Positions 16,766 to 24,580 of a stretch of 64,000 nt of DNA are shown here, in pieces. The notes below the pieces were generated by a model. It was not told where the DNA came from. It was given only the letters and a program-made list of their open reading frames with translations, and ran no database searches. Made by a program: the position numbers and the translations under genes. The stretch's first letter is position 1. Every line of letters begins with the position of its first letter. The stretch comes from Nonomuraea endophytica (GTDB taxonomy: Bacteria; Actinomycetota; Actinomycetes; Streptosporangiales; Streptosporangiaceae), in the NCBI RefSeq assembly GCF_014203235.1, contig NZ_JACHIN010000011.1:337257-401256 (forward strand), in the 5' to 3' direction.

Positions 16766-17125
16766 TCAGGCCCCGGGCTCCTCAGCGGTGGCGCGGCCGT
16801 CGAGGCGGGCCAGGCGCTGCTGGGCGGCCTGGGGGCTGTCGAGCCCGAGCGCTCCGGCGATGTCGCGCCAGCGCAGCCCCGCCTCGCGGGCGGCCCGCAG
16901 CAGGCTGTGCTCAAGAAGGTCGAGGTCCCGGCGGATGCCGGGAAGCAGGTAGTTCACGTACGAGTCCGCGCTGGTCTTGATCGCGCCGCCGAAGACGTAC
17001 ACGAACATCAGCATCATCGCGATCGGCATGATCGCGGTCGTGACGATGGTGTCCACGCTGCGCGTGATGTGGCGCAGGGACCGTCCCAGCAGGACGGCGG
17101 TGTCACCGAAGAAGTGCTTGCTCAT
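16766..17125 (-). pseudogene. Truncated DrrB-like ABC-2 permease joined to a helix-turn-helix-like tail
   Basis: 119 residues. Residues 1-60 match the N-terminus of DrrB-type permeases (LGRSLRHITRSVDTIVTTAI, then a membrane helix and YVNYLLPGI). After PGI the family sequence ends abruptly and is replaced by RRDLDLLEHSLLRAAREAGL, then WRDIAGALGLDSPQAAQQRL. That tail resembles small actinobacterial helix-turn-helix segments with a WxxIAxALGL-QAAxxR pattern. Four or five of the usual six membrane helices are missing, so it cannot form the normal channel. It follows drrA by 9 bp. A C-terminal permease remnant lies at 6703-6876. Confidence 0.7.
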
Positions 17126-17134
17126 CGTGGTTCC

Positions 17135-17938
17135 TTACCGGGTCCGAAGGGAGGTGCGGTGTTTTCCGTCGCCGTCCTTGCCCACGAGGGCGAGGAAGAC
17201 GTCCTCGAGGGTCGGCTGCTTCTCGACGTACTCGACCTTGGCGGGCGGGAGGAGCTGCTTGAGTTCGTCCAGGGTGCCGTTGACGATGATCCGGCCCTCG
17301 TGCAGGATCGCGATCCGGTCGGCGAGCTGCTCGGCTTCGTCCAGGTACTGGGTGGTGAGCAGGACCGTGGTGCCGTTGTCGGCGAGTTCCTTGACGGCCT
17401 GCCACACCTCGATGCGGGCCTCGGGGTCGAGACCAGTGGTGGGCTCGTCGAGGAAGATGACCGGCGGGTCGCCGATCAGGCTCATCGCGATGTCGAGGCG
17501 GCGGCGCATGCCGCCCGAGTAGGTCGACACCTTGCGCGCGCCTGCCTCGGTCAGCGCGAACCGGGCCAGCAGGTCGTCGGCGATCTTGCCCGGGTTCTTG
17601 AGGTGGCGCAGCCGGGCGACCAGGACCAGGTTCTCCCGCCCGCTGAGGATCTCATCCACGGCGGCGAACTGCCCGGTGAGGCTGAACGACTCGCGCACCT
17701 CGGCGGGCTGCTTGGCGACGTCGAAGCCGTGCACGTGAGCGGTGCCCCCGTCGGCCTTGAGCAGCGTGGCCAGGATGCGCACGACCGTGGTCTTGCCCGC
17801 CCCATTGGAGCCGAGCAGCGCGAAGATGCTGCCCCGCGCCACGTCGAAGTCGACGCCGCGCAGCACTTTCAGCTCCTTGTACGCCTTTCGCAGGCCCTGT
17901 ACGCGGATCGCGGGCCCTTGGGCCTGATGGACTGTCAT
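17135..17938 (-). CDS. DrrA-like ABC transporter ATP-binding protein
   Basis: 267 residues. Walker A GSNGAGKTT, Q-loop TGQFAAVDE, signature YSGGMRRRLD, Walker B VIFLDEPTTGLDPEAR, and the H-loop position filled by Gln (LLTTQYLDEAEQLADR), as in DrrA-type exporters. The C-terminus (VEKQPTLEDVFLALVG) is the DrrA type. Normally it works with a DrrB permease to export drugs or lipids, but the adjacent permease is truncated, so the pair is probably non-functional unless a permease is encoded elsewhere. Confidence 0.9.
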   Translation of the reverse strand: MTVHQAQGPAIRVQGLRKAYKELKVLRGVDFDVARGSIFALLGSNGAGKTTVVRILATLLKADGGTAHVHGFDVAKQPAEVRESFSLTGQFAAVDEILSGRENLVLVARLRHLKNPGKIADDLLARFALTEAGARKVSTYSGGMRRRLDIAMSLIGDPPVIFLDEPTTGLDPEARIEVWQAVKELADNGTTVLLTTQYLDEAEQLADRIAILHEGRIIVNGTLDELKQLLPPAKVEYVEKQPTLEDVFLALVGKDGDGKHRTSLRTR

Positions 17939-18230
17939 CCGGACATCCGTTCTCTACTGAGCACTACTAGCTACTGGTACATAGTAACGCTAAATAGTGA
18001 GAGCGCAAGCCGTGGCAGGGGAAGGCGGATCGGAAGGACGCGCCGCAGGCAAGGGGTGGCTTCGCTCATGGGAGCCACCATGGCCGGGCGCTCTGACACC
18101 GGACCGTCGCGGTGCTGACAGGACGGCTGATACGACACGTCTCACCTGGTCAGCCCGGCCGGATCCCAGAGCGGCGCGCCGGAAAAGGGCGCCGCCCTGG
18201 GTCACCGATCGTCTCGCCTGGTGCGAACCC
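17939..18230. promoter_or_regulatory. Intergenic region with AT-rich dyad upstream of drrA
   Basis: 292 bases. The drrA-proximal part (17960-18000) is AT-rich and holds overlapping repeats of the form ACTAGCTACT / GTACATAGTA, as in TetR- or PadR-controlled exporter promoters. The rest is unremarkable and I see no gene in it. Confidence 0.35.
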
Positions 18231-18668
18231 TCAGATGGGGCCCGTCACGTAGTACGTCAGGCGGTAGTAGTACGCGGTGCCGTGGAAGCCCGGCATGGGG
18301 GCGACCTTCAACCCCTGGTTGGCCTCCTGCGAGCTGACGGTCCTGGATCCGATGACCCAGCCGTCGTTCTCGCGGATCACGATCTCGATCGAGTTCTGGA
18401 AGTCGTACGACCGGTTGATGTCCCACCAGTCGCCGCCGTCCATGTTGTTCCTGCGATCGACGAAGGCGCCGTCGACCCAGAGTTCCACTTCATCGGAGAA
18501 CGCCTCGGCCTCGTCGTCACAGTTGAGACGGACGATGGTCAGCCGGTAGACGTCGTCGGACTGCTCCGCCGCCACCGCGCCGGCCGCCGGGGCCAACGCG
18601 ACGGTCAGAACGGCCAGGAACGCCACCAGCCAGGTAACGCTGGCCCAGCTCCGAATTCGGACTCTCAC
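18231..18668 (-). CDS. Small secreted protein of unknown function
   Basis: 145 residues with a clear signal peptide (about 1-34, ending AGAVAAE). The mature part is acidic and rich in beta-forming segments (YRLTIVRLNC, VELWVDGAFVDRR, IEIVIRENDG, YYYRLTYYVTG), suggesting a small beta-sandwich. A single Cys (about 49) is present. I recognise no family. It stands alone between drrA and the Lrp gene. Confidence 0.75.
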   Translation of the reverse strand: MRVRIRSWASVTWLVAFLAVLTVALAPAAGAVAAEQSDDVYRLTIVRLNCDDEAEAFSDEVELWVDGAFVDRRNNMDGGDWWDINRSYDFQNSIEIVIRENDGWVIGSRTVSSQEANQGLKVAPMPGFHGTAYYYRLTYYVTGPI

Positions 18669-18922
18669 CGAATCCTCCTGTGGATCGTGTTGGTAGTGGT
18701 CCTTCCGGGACTGATACTGCGCAGCACCGATGAAGGTTCCCGCGAAGAGTGGCCATATGCGGGAAACCTCGCTTACCGATCTGTAGCGGGGTGGCCGGGT
18801 GCTCCCCTGTCCGCCGGGGCCTGCTCAGCCTGGTCACGCCGCCGAATCCGGCGGCACGTTCCGGCCGGCCCGAACCAGCTGGTTCCGCCCGCCGGCACGG
18901 CGGGAGCCCGTCCGTAAAGGCG

Positions 18923-19405
18923 TCACTCCAGCGGCAGGGGGCGGCGGGGCACGGGCGCGGTGTGGATGAGCGACGTGGTCGTCTGGCCGTACGGGGTGAA
19001 CAGGTCCAGGATCGGTTCGAGCTCGTCGACCGCCCGCAGGTGCATGGTGAAGTAGAAGCAGTCGTCGCCGGTCATCCGGTAACACTCGACGATCTGCGGA
19101 ACCTCCTGGGCGATCTTGGAAATGCGCTGGATCTCCCGGACCGCCGGGCGGATCCTGACCATCACCGTGACCGGAAAGCCCAGGGCCCGCGGGTCGACCT
19201 CGGCGCGATAGCCGGTGATCACTCCGGTCTCCTCCAGCCGCTGCACCCTGTCGGCCACCGCAGGAGCCGACAGGGCGACCCTGCGGCCCAGCTCGGCGAA
19301 GCTCACTCTGGCGTCCACCTGCAGCTCGGCGAGGATACGAAGGTCAAGGGCGTCGATTCCCTTGGGTTCGTACGTCCGCTCGGGCCTGATCTTTCGGTTC
19401 GCCAT
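18923..19405 (-). CDS. Lrp/AsnC-family transcriptional regulator
   Basis: 160 residues: helix-turn-helix near residues 18-65 (IDALDLRILAELQVDARVSF, then ALSAPAVADRVQRLEETGVI) followed by an RAM/AsnC ligand domain (VPQIVECYRMTGDDCFYFTM). Divergent from the DMT permease with 34 bp between starts, the usual layout of an Lrp-type regulator controlling an amino-acid exporter. Confidence 0.93.
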   Translation of the reverse strand: MANRKIRPERTYEPKGIDALDLRILAELQVDARVSFAELGRRVALSAPAVADRVQRLEETGVITGYRAEVDPRALGFPVTVMVRIRPAVREIQRISKIAQEVPQIVECYRMTGDDCFYFTMHLRAVDELEPILDLFTPYGQTTTSLIHTAPVPRRPLPLE

Positions 19406-19439
19406 TCTCCTAAATTACGGGTTGGCCGACGATGGCGTC

Positions 19440-20339
19440 ATGCCGCCTACCGGCCCTCGTGCCACCCTTTCCGCGGCGCCTCCGTGGACCTACTTCATCG
19501 GAAGCGCCGTCTTCCACTATCTGGGCCCGGCCTTCGCCGTGCTCCTGTTCAGCAGGCTCGCCCCGCTCGGGGTCGCCGCCTTGAGGATCTGGAGCGCGGC
19601 TCTGGTCTTCGCGCTCTGGCGCCGCCCCTGGCGTACCCTCACCAGGCTCGACGCGGCGGGGCGGTGGACGATCATCGCCATGGGCGCGGTGCTCGCGGCC
19701 ATGAACGTCTGTTTCTACCTCGCGATCGCCCGCGTCCCGCTGGGGACCGTGGCCGCGATCGAGTTTCTGCCGGTCATCGCGCTGGCCGCGCTCGGCGCCC
19801 GTACGGCACGCAACCTGCTGGCCCTCGTGGCCGCCGTCGGCGGTGTCTACGTGCTGACCGACATCCGGCTCGCCGGAGAGCCGCTGGGGCTGGTGTTCGC
19901 GTTCGCCAACGCGGTGCTGTTCGCCGCGTACATCGTGCTGGCCCACCGCACGGCCCGGCGGCTGCGCGGCGTCGGCGGCATCGACGGGCTGGCCGCCGCC
20001 ATGCTCGTCGCCTGCGTGTTCGTCGCGCCGGTGGCGGGGTGGCAGGCCGTTCCCGCGATGATCGACCCCGTCACGCTCGCCGCGGGCATCGCGGTGGGGA
20101 TCTGCTCGTCGGTCATCCCGTACGTCTGCGACCAGCTCGCGATGGCCCGCATGGCCCGGTCCACATACGCGTTGCTGGTGGCGCTGCTTCCCGCCACGGC
20201 CACGGTGATCGGCGTCGTCGTGCTCCGCCAGCTTCCCACGCTCGCCGAGCTCGCCGGAGTCGGGCTCGTGGTGCTTTCGGTCGCGCTCCACCGGGAGCGC
20301 ACCCTCACACAGAAGGACAAGGCGACATGCGATACGTGA
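19440..20339 (+). CDS. EamA/DMT-family (RhtA-like) permease
   Basis: 299 residues with about ten hydrophobic segments in two EamA halves (for example FHYLGPAFAVLLFSRL, AIEFLPVIALAALG, GICSSVIPYVCDQLAMARM). The sequence resembles RhtA-type threonine/homoserine exporters. ATG 19440 is chosen because the longer frame overlaps the divergent Lrp gene; no strong ribosome site precedes it, so translation may be leaderless. Its end overlaps the aldo-keto reductase by 13 bases. Confidence 0.87.
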   Translation: MPPTGPRATLSAAPPWTYFIGSAVFHYLGPAFAVLLFSRLAPLGVAALRIWSAALVFALWRRPWRTLTRLDAAGRWTIIAMGAVLAAMNVCFYLAIARVPLGTVAAIEFLPVIALAALGARTARNLLALVAAVGGVYVLTDIRLAGEPLGLVFAFANAVLFAAYIVLAHRTARRLRGVGGIDGLAAAMLVACVFVAPVAGWQAVPAMIDPVTLAAGIAVGICSSVIPYVCDQLAMARMARSTYALLVALLPATATVIGVVVLRQLPTLAELAGVGLVVLSVALHRERTLTQKDKATCDT

Positions 20340-21307
20340 ATCTGGGCTCGTCCGGACTGCGGGTCTCCCGGATCTGCCTGGGCATGATGACCTACGGCGA
20401 TCCGGATTCCTGGGAGTGGCTGCTGCGCGAGGACGCCGCCGAGCCCATCGTACGGCGTGCGGTCGAGGCCGGTGTCACCTTCTTCGACACCGCCGACATG
20501 TACTCCGACGGCGTCAGCGAGGAGATCACCGGCCGGCTGCTCGGCAAGCTCTTCGCCCGCCGCGACGACTACGTCCTGGCCACGAAGGTCTACTTCCCGA
20601 CCGGTCCGGGCCAGAACGACCGGGGCCTGTCCCGCAAACACGTGCTGGCCGCCATCGACGCCTCGCTGACCAGGCTCGGCACCGACCACGTCGATCTCTA
20701 CCAGATCCACCGCTGGGACCCCGAGACGCCGATCGAGGAGACCATGGAGGCCCTGCACGACGTGGTCCGGGCCGGCAAGGCACGCTACATCGGGGCCTCC
20801 AGCATGTACGCCTGGCAGTTCGCCAAGGCGCAGCACACCGCCCAGACGGCCGGTTGGACCAGGTTCGCATCGATGCAGAACCACTACAACCTCGTCTACC
20901 GGGAGGAGGAGCGGGAGATGATCCCGCTCTGCCTGGACCAGGGGGTGGGCGTCATCCCGTGGAGCCCTCTGGCCCGCGGCCTGCTCACCGGCAGCCGCCA
21001 CCGAGGCAGCCGTCCGGGTACGCTCCGATCCGGCAGCGACCACCTCGCCGACCGCATGTACGAGGACGCGGACTTCGACGTCGTCGACGTGGTGCGCGCG
21101 CTGGCCGCCGAACGCGGCCTGCCACCGGCGCGGCTGGCGCTCGCGTGGCTGCTCGGCCGGCCCGGCGTGACCGCGCCGATCGTCGGGGCGAGCAGGCTGG
21201 GCCACCTGGACGACGCGGTCGCCGCGGTGGAGGTGTCCCTGAGCGAGGAGGAGACGGCCCGGCTGGAGGCCCCCTACCGGCCCCACCAGATCATCGGCCA
21301 CTCCTGA
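20327..21307 (+). CDS. Aldo/keto reductase
   Basis: 326 residues, a full-length AKR barrel. Catalytic set: Asp and Tyr in FFDTADMYSDG, Lys in LATKVYF, His in YQIHRWD. NADPH-binding features near the end include GVTAPIVGASRLGHLDDAV. AGAAGGACAA precedes the ATG. Overlaps the DMT gene, so the two form one transcription unit. Substrate unknown. Confidence 0.92.
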   Translation: MRYVNLGSSGLRVSRICLGMMTYGDPDSWEWLLREDAAEPIVRRAVEAGVTFFDTADMYSDGVSEEITGRLLGKLFARRDDYVLATKVYFPTGPGQNDRGLSRKHVLAAIDASLTRLGTDHVDLYQIHRWDPETPIEETMEALHDVVRAGKARYIGASSMYAWQFAKAQHTAQTAGWTRFASMQNHYNLVYREEEREMIPLCLDQGVGVIPWSPLARGLLTGSRHRGSRPGTLRSGSDHLADRMYEDADFDVVDVVRALAAERGLPPARLALAWLLGRPGVTAPIVGASRLGHLDDAVAAVEVSLSEEETARLEAPYRPHQIIGHS

Positions 21308-21404
21308 CCGGTTCGAACGACCTGATCGCACCGTCGCGGCCACTTCCCAGTGCTCCTGACCGGTTCGAACGACCGGATCCGGCCGTCGCGGCCCCTTCCC
21401 ACGG
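21301..21404 (+). repeat. 52-bp tandem direct repeat, two copies
   Basis: CTCCTGACCGGTTCGAACGA begins at 21301 and again at 21353; the two 52-bp units differ at only a few positions. The first unit contains the aldo-keto reductase stop. Each holds the palindrome GTTCGAAC. Confidence 0.75.
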
Positions 21405-21439
21405 GTGACACGGCGGGTGCCGGTAGGCAGACTACAGAC

Positions 21440-22438
21440 ATGCGGACCCCTGCTCTGGCGGTGTTGTCGGCCTTGACCCTCGCGACAGCGGCGGCGTGCG
21501 CGCCCCCCGAGGCGCCGCCGGCGCCCTCCGCCGCGGCGCCCTCCGCCGCGGCGCACACCGGCATTCTCCAGCAGACGGAGGACGAGATCGCCCGCACGAC
21601 GACGAGCCTGCGCCGGCTGGATGACATGCCGCTGTACGAGATGACCTACCACGGCGGCTACAACGCGGAGGCGCCGCTCACCGAGGCGGAGCTGGCCAAG
21701 ACCGGGGACGGCTGGGCGTGCTCGCTGTTCCACCGCCCCGGCACGTTCGGCAGGAACTTCGACTGGGACCCCAACCCGGCCATGGTCGTCCACGCCGACC
21801 CGCCGGACGGCTACGCCTCGATCTCGCTGGTCGACGTCTCCTACGTGTTCCCGCCGGCGGCCCGGCCGGATCTGAAGGCCGCACAGGACCGGCGGCGGCT
21901 GGCGCACGCGGTGCTGCTGCCGTTCGACGGCATGAACGAGAAGGGGCTGGCCGTCGGCCTGGCCCAGGCGCCCCACGCGGACCTGCCCGCGCGCACCCCG
22001 GGACGCACGGTCGTGAGCGGCACGCGGATCATCCGGCTCATGCTCGACCGCGCCGCGAACGTGTCCGAGGCGGTCGACCTGATGCGCCGCTACGACCTGG
22101 ACTTCAGCGGCGGCCCGCAGCTCCACTATCTGATCGCCGACCGGGCCGGCAAGTCCGTGGTGGTGGAGTTCGCCGAGGGGCGCATGAACGTCATCGACGA
22201 GCGCTACCTGACCAACATCACGATGACCGGCGCCGACCGGAACACCAAACTGGCCGACCGCCGCTACCGGCTGCTGACCGAAGGCGACGGCACGGAGCCG
22301 ATGCAGCTGCTCAAGCGGGTCGCCCAGACGCACACCCGGTGGTCGATCGTGTACGACCAGGAGAACCTCACCGCCAAGATCGTCACGGCGCAGCGGTGGG
22401 ACCGTGTACGCGACCTGAGTCTGTCCACGGGCGGTTAG
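21440..22438 (+). CDS. Secreted or lipoprotein Ntn-type amidase (linear amide C-N hydrolase, acid ceramidase/choloylglycine hydrolase-like)
   Basis: 332 residues. The N-terminus has a hydrophobic stretch ending ATAAAC, a plausible lipobox (Cys about 20). The core begins at Cys94 in WACSLFHRPGTFGRNFDWDP, matching the Cys nucleophile and GRNxDW motif of the C45/choloylglycine hydrolase superfamily. As in acid ceramidase and NAAA, a segment of about 90 residues precedes the nucleophile and would become the small subunit after self-cleavage. Other family segments: MNEKGLAVGLAQAP, DRAGKSVVVEFAEG and LTNITMTGADRN. It hydrolyses an amide bond of an unknown lipid or acyl-amino-acid substrate, outside the membrane. 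Confidence 0.8.
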   Translation: MRTPALAVLSALTLATAAACAPPEAPPAPSAAAPSAAAHTGILQQTEDEIARTTTSLRRLDDMPLYEMTYHGGYNAEAPLTEAELAKTGDGWACSLFHRPGTFGRNFDWDPNPAMVVHADPPDGYASISLVDVSYVFPPAARPDLKAAQDRRRLAHAVLLPFDGMNEKGLAVGLAQAPHADLPARTPGRTVVSGTRIIRLMLDRAANVSEAVDLMRRYDLDFSGGPQLHYLIADRAGKSVVVEFAEGRMNVIDERYLTNITMTGADRNTKLADRRYRLLTEGDGTEPMQLLKRVAQTHTRWSIVYDQENLTAKIVTAQRWDRVRDLSLSTGG

Positions 22439-22472
22439 GCCGTTCCCCGAGTCCGTACGGAATAGGGCTCGG

Positions 22473-22778
22473 ATGTCAATCAGGTGAATGAGGTGACCGG
22501 TGTTCGCGGATATCGCCGCCACGCCGGCCGCCGCACCGGACTCCATTGATTGACATATCTGGTAAAGCGCCTTCCCCGGAAACCGCTGAATAACTCCATG
22601 ACGCGTGATCCACCGGTGAGAGCCGCGCCGCGCACCCCTGGCACCCCAACCCCGCACGTCGAGCGGGAGTTTCGGGGTGACCAGAGCCCGGGTTAAGGTG
22701 ATCGGACAATCGTCCTGACTGATATGTGAAAGTTTTTCTCGCCTCTTGACAAGACGGGCGACAAATGAGTCCGATCAC
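22473..22778. other. Three consecutive nested stem-loops in non-coding DNA (candidate structured RNA)
   Basis: Element 1: ATGTCAATCA (22473) pairs with TGATTGACAT (22547-22556). Inside it CCGGTG (22497) pairs with CACCGG (22534), extended by further pairs, and GCGG/CCGC closes an inner loop at 22506-22519. Element 2: CACCCC (22642) pairs with GGGGTG (22674-22679) and encloses CCCGC/GCGGG. Element 3: GTGATCGGAC (22698) pairs with GTCCGATCAC (22769-22778) and encloses TCGCC/GGCGA and TCTT/AAGA with a three-base loop. No gene is convincing on either strand. It could be one structured RNA or several operator-like dyads. Confidence 0.45.
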
Positions 22779-23088
22779 GAGTCGGCGGCCCGCCCGAGGG
22801 CGACGATCCCGGGACGGCCGGGCTTCTTCTCGCTCCGCCGCACAGAGGTTATTTCAGGTGGTTGCGCGGGACGCCAGAAGACGGCGCCGCACTTCGACCG
22901 GCCCCGCTCGTCCCTCGCCAAGGTTCCGACGAACGCCCCAAACCACAAGAAATCCCCCAGACCCCTGGGGCGGGTTTCGGTTGCCCGAATCCCATTTACG
23001 GACACGCATATCATCGCATGACCAGTGACGCAAGAGGCTCTCGTGCTGTATTCACGCGACCTCGGGCCGGCACCCGCCGGCCGCGCCG
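22779..23088. other. Non-coding leader region of the NRPS-PKS operon, with one hairpin
   Basis: No convincing gene. A short perfect hairpin CCCCAG-ACCC-CTGGGG lies at 22955-22970 without a T tract. Small open frames here have no ribosome sites or family resemblance. Confidence 0.5.
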
Positions 23089-23144
23089 TTGACTGCACCC
23101 CGCAAACATCGATATAAGAGTAAATGTCGTGAACGGCGTGACAT
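23089..23144 (+). promoter_or_regulatory. Sigma70-like promoter with a dyad at the transcription start
   Basis: TTGACT (23089-23094), 18-bp spacer, TATAAG (23113-23118). ATGTC-11 nt-GACAT spans 23124-23144, where transcription would begin, and may be a repressor site. It is the closest match to consensus upstream of the NRPS-PKS operon. Confidence 0.55.
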
Positions 23145-23181
23145 CACACGCTAAGTCGGGACTCTTGTGCATCTCTCTTTT

Positions 23182-23223
23182 TCGAGGTTGTTTCGAGGCA
23201 ATTGTCGAGGAGCGCCGTAACAT
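23182..23223 (+). promoter_or_regulatory. SARP-box promoter: three TCGAGG heptamers plus TAACAT -10
   Basis: TCGAGGT at 23182, TCGAGGC at 23193 and TCGAGGA at 23205 are direct repeats with periods of 11 and 12 bp, followed after 6 bp by TAACAT (23218-23223), a TANNNT -10 element. SARP activators such as ActII-ORF4 bind TCGAG-type heptamers at about 11-bp spacing just upstream of the -10. It lies 117 bp before the first gene of the operon. Confidence 0.6.
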
Positions 23224-23339
23224 GGCGGTTGACGACTTTATTCAGCGACGAATCCACCACTCGCCGCACACGGTGACTGCCCGCAGGGGGGTGCTGGGCG
23301 ATCAGTGACCAGTTAGCCGCGGCGCAGAATCCCCACCCC

Positions 23340-24569
23340 ATGGATCTCCGCCCCGTCCGCACGATGATCTGCCTCCCGTATGCCGGTGGAGGCGCCAGCG
23401 CCTACAACGGCCTCCTGCGCGAGCTCGCCGGACTCGCCGATCTCAACGTCGTCCCCGTCCAGCTTCCCGGCCGGGAGAACCGCATCGTCGAACCGCCCGC
23501 CTTCACGATCGCCGAGATCGCCGACGAGGTGGCGGCCGCGACGGCCGAGCCGTACGCGCTGTATGGCCACAGCATGGGCGCCCGCCTGGCCTTCGAGGTG
23601 GTGCGCGAGCTGCGGCGGCGCGGCCTGCGCCGGCCGTCCAGGCTCTACGTCGGCGGCGCGCACCCACCGGATCGCCGGGTACCGCTGGCGGCCGCCGTGG
23701 ACCTGCCCGACGACGCCTTCATCGACCAGCTCGTCCGCAGGGCGGGCGCGCTTCTTGAGCTCAAGCACCTGCCGGAGCTGCGCGAGCTGATGATGCCGGT
23801 GCTGCGCTCCGACTTCACCTGGATCAAGAACTACGCCTACGCGCCCGAGCCGCCGATCGACTCCCCCATCGTGGCCTTCACCGGGCTGGACGACGGGGAG
23901 GTCGGGGCGGCGGAGACGCTCGGCTGGGCCCGCCACACCAGCGCCGGGTTCCGCCTGCGCACGCTGCGCGGCGGTCACCTGTTCGTCCAGGACCGCCCCG
24001 CCGAGCTGGCCGCGCTCATCGCCGACGACCTCGCGGGCGAGCCCGCACCGCCCGAGCCGGACGAGCTGCACCTCTGGCTGGGCCGTCCCGCCGACCACAC
24101 CGCGGTGCTGCGCCGGTACGCCGGGCGCGCCGCGCTCGGCACGAGCCACACGGGCGAGTTGACCCTGGTGGCCGCGGTCGCCGACTCCGGGCCCGGGGTC
24201 GGCGTGGCCATCCTGCGCGCGCCGGATCTCGGCGACGACCTGCCCGAGCTGAGCGGGGACGAGCTCGAGCAGATCGAGGACGCCGCGGAGGAGGACCGCC
24301 GGTGGCTGGCGCTGCGTGCCGTCACCGCGAAACGGGCGCTGATGGCCGCCGACGGTCACCAAGCCGATCCCGCGGCGGCCGGCTTCCCCGACCTCGCCGA
24401 TCCCGGACCCTGGCAGGCCCAGAGCGATCCGGGGCTGGAACGGCTGGCCCGCTGGCAGGTCGTCCACCTGCCCCTGCACACCTCACGGGGAGAAGCGCTG
24501 GGCGCGGTCGCCGTGCCGCACGGCACGGTGCGGCTGAGCCTGGACATTCCCTCCGAAGAGCAAAGGTAG
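23340..24569 (+). CDS. Type II thioesterase fused to a degenerate Sfp-type phosphopantetheinyl transferase domain
   Basis: 409 residues. Residues 9-235 are a type II thioesterase: CLPYAGGGASAY, GHSMGA with Ser78, and the catalytic His in GGHLFVQDRP. Such enzymes clear wrongly primed carrier proteins. Residues about 240-409 follow the layout of Sfp-type PPTases: DELHLWL, TSHTGELTLVAAVAD, VGVA, DRRWLALRAVTAKRAL, then LPLHTSRGEALGAVAV. The metal- and CoA-binding residues are missing. The GVDxE motif reads GVAIL (Ala290, Leu292), and the WxxKEA motif reads VTAKRA with Arg332 in place of Glu. The PPTase half is therefore probably catalytically dead. First gene of the NRPS-PKS operon; no good ribosome site precedes ATG 23340, and ATG 23364 is an alternative. 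Confidence 0.85.
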   Translation: MDLRPVRTMICLPYAGGGASAYNGLLRELAGLADLNVVPVQLPGRENRIVEPPAFTIAEIADEVAAATAEPYALYGHSMGARLAFEVVRELRRRGLRRPSRLYVGGAHPPDRRVPLAAAVDLPDDAFIDQLVRRAGALLELKHLPELRELMMPVLRSDFTWIKNYAYAPEPPIDSPIVAFTGLDDGEVGAAETLGWARHTSAGFRLRTLRGGHLFVQDRPAELAALIADDLAGEPAPPEPDELHLWLGRPADHTAVLRRYAGRAALGTSHTGELTLVAAVADSGPGVGVAILRAPDLGDDLPELSGDELEQIEDAAEEDRRWLALRAVTAKRALMAADGHQADPAAAGFPDLADPGPWQAQSDPGLERLARWQVVHLPLHTSRGEALGAVAVPHGTVRLSLDIPSEEQR

Positions 24570-24580
24570 TGGGAGACAGG

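Noticed and set aside
22746..23092. Short open frames in the leader of the NRPS-PKS operon
   Set aside because: Overlapping frames in several phases, no ribosome sites, no family resemblance; the region is better explained as regulatory.
24302..24580. Upstream extension of the first NRPS gene into the thioesterase gene
   Set aside because: The extension is out-of-frame coding DNA of the thioesterase-PPTase gene. GTG 24581 has a ribosome site and begins the adenylation domain.
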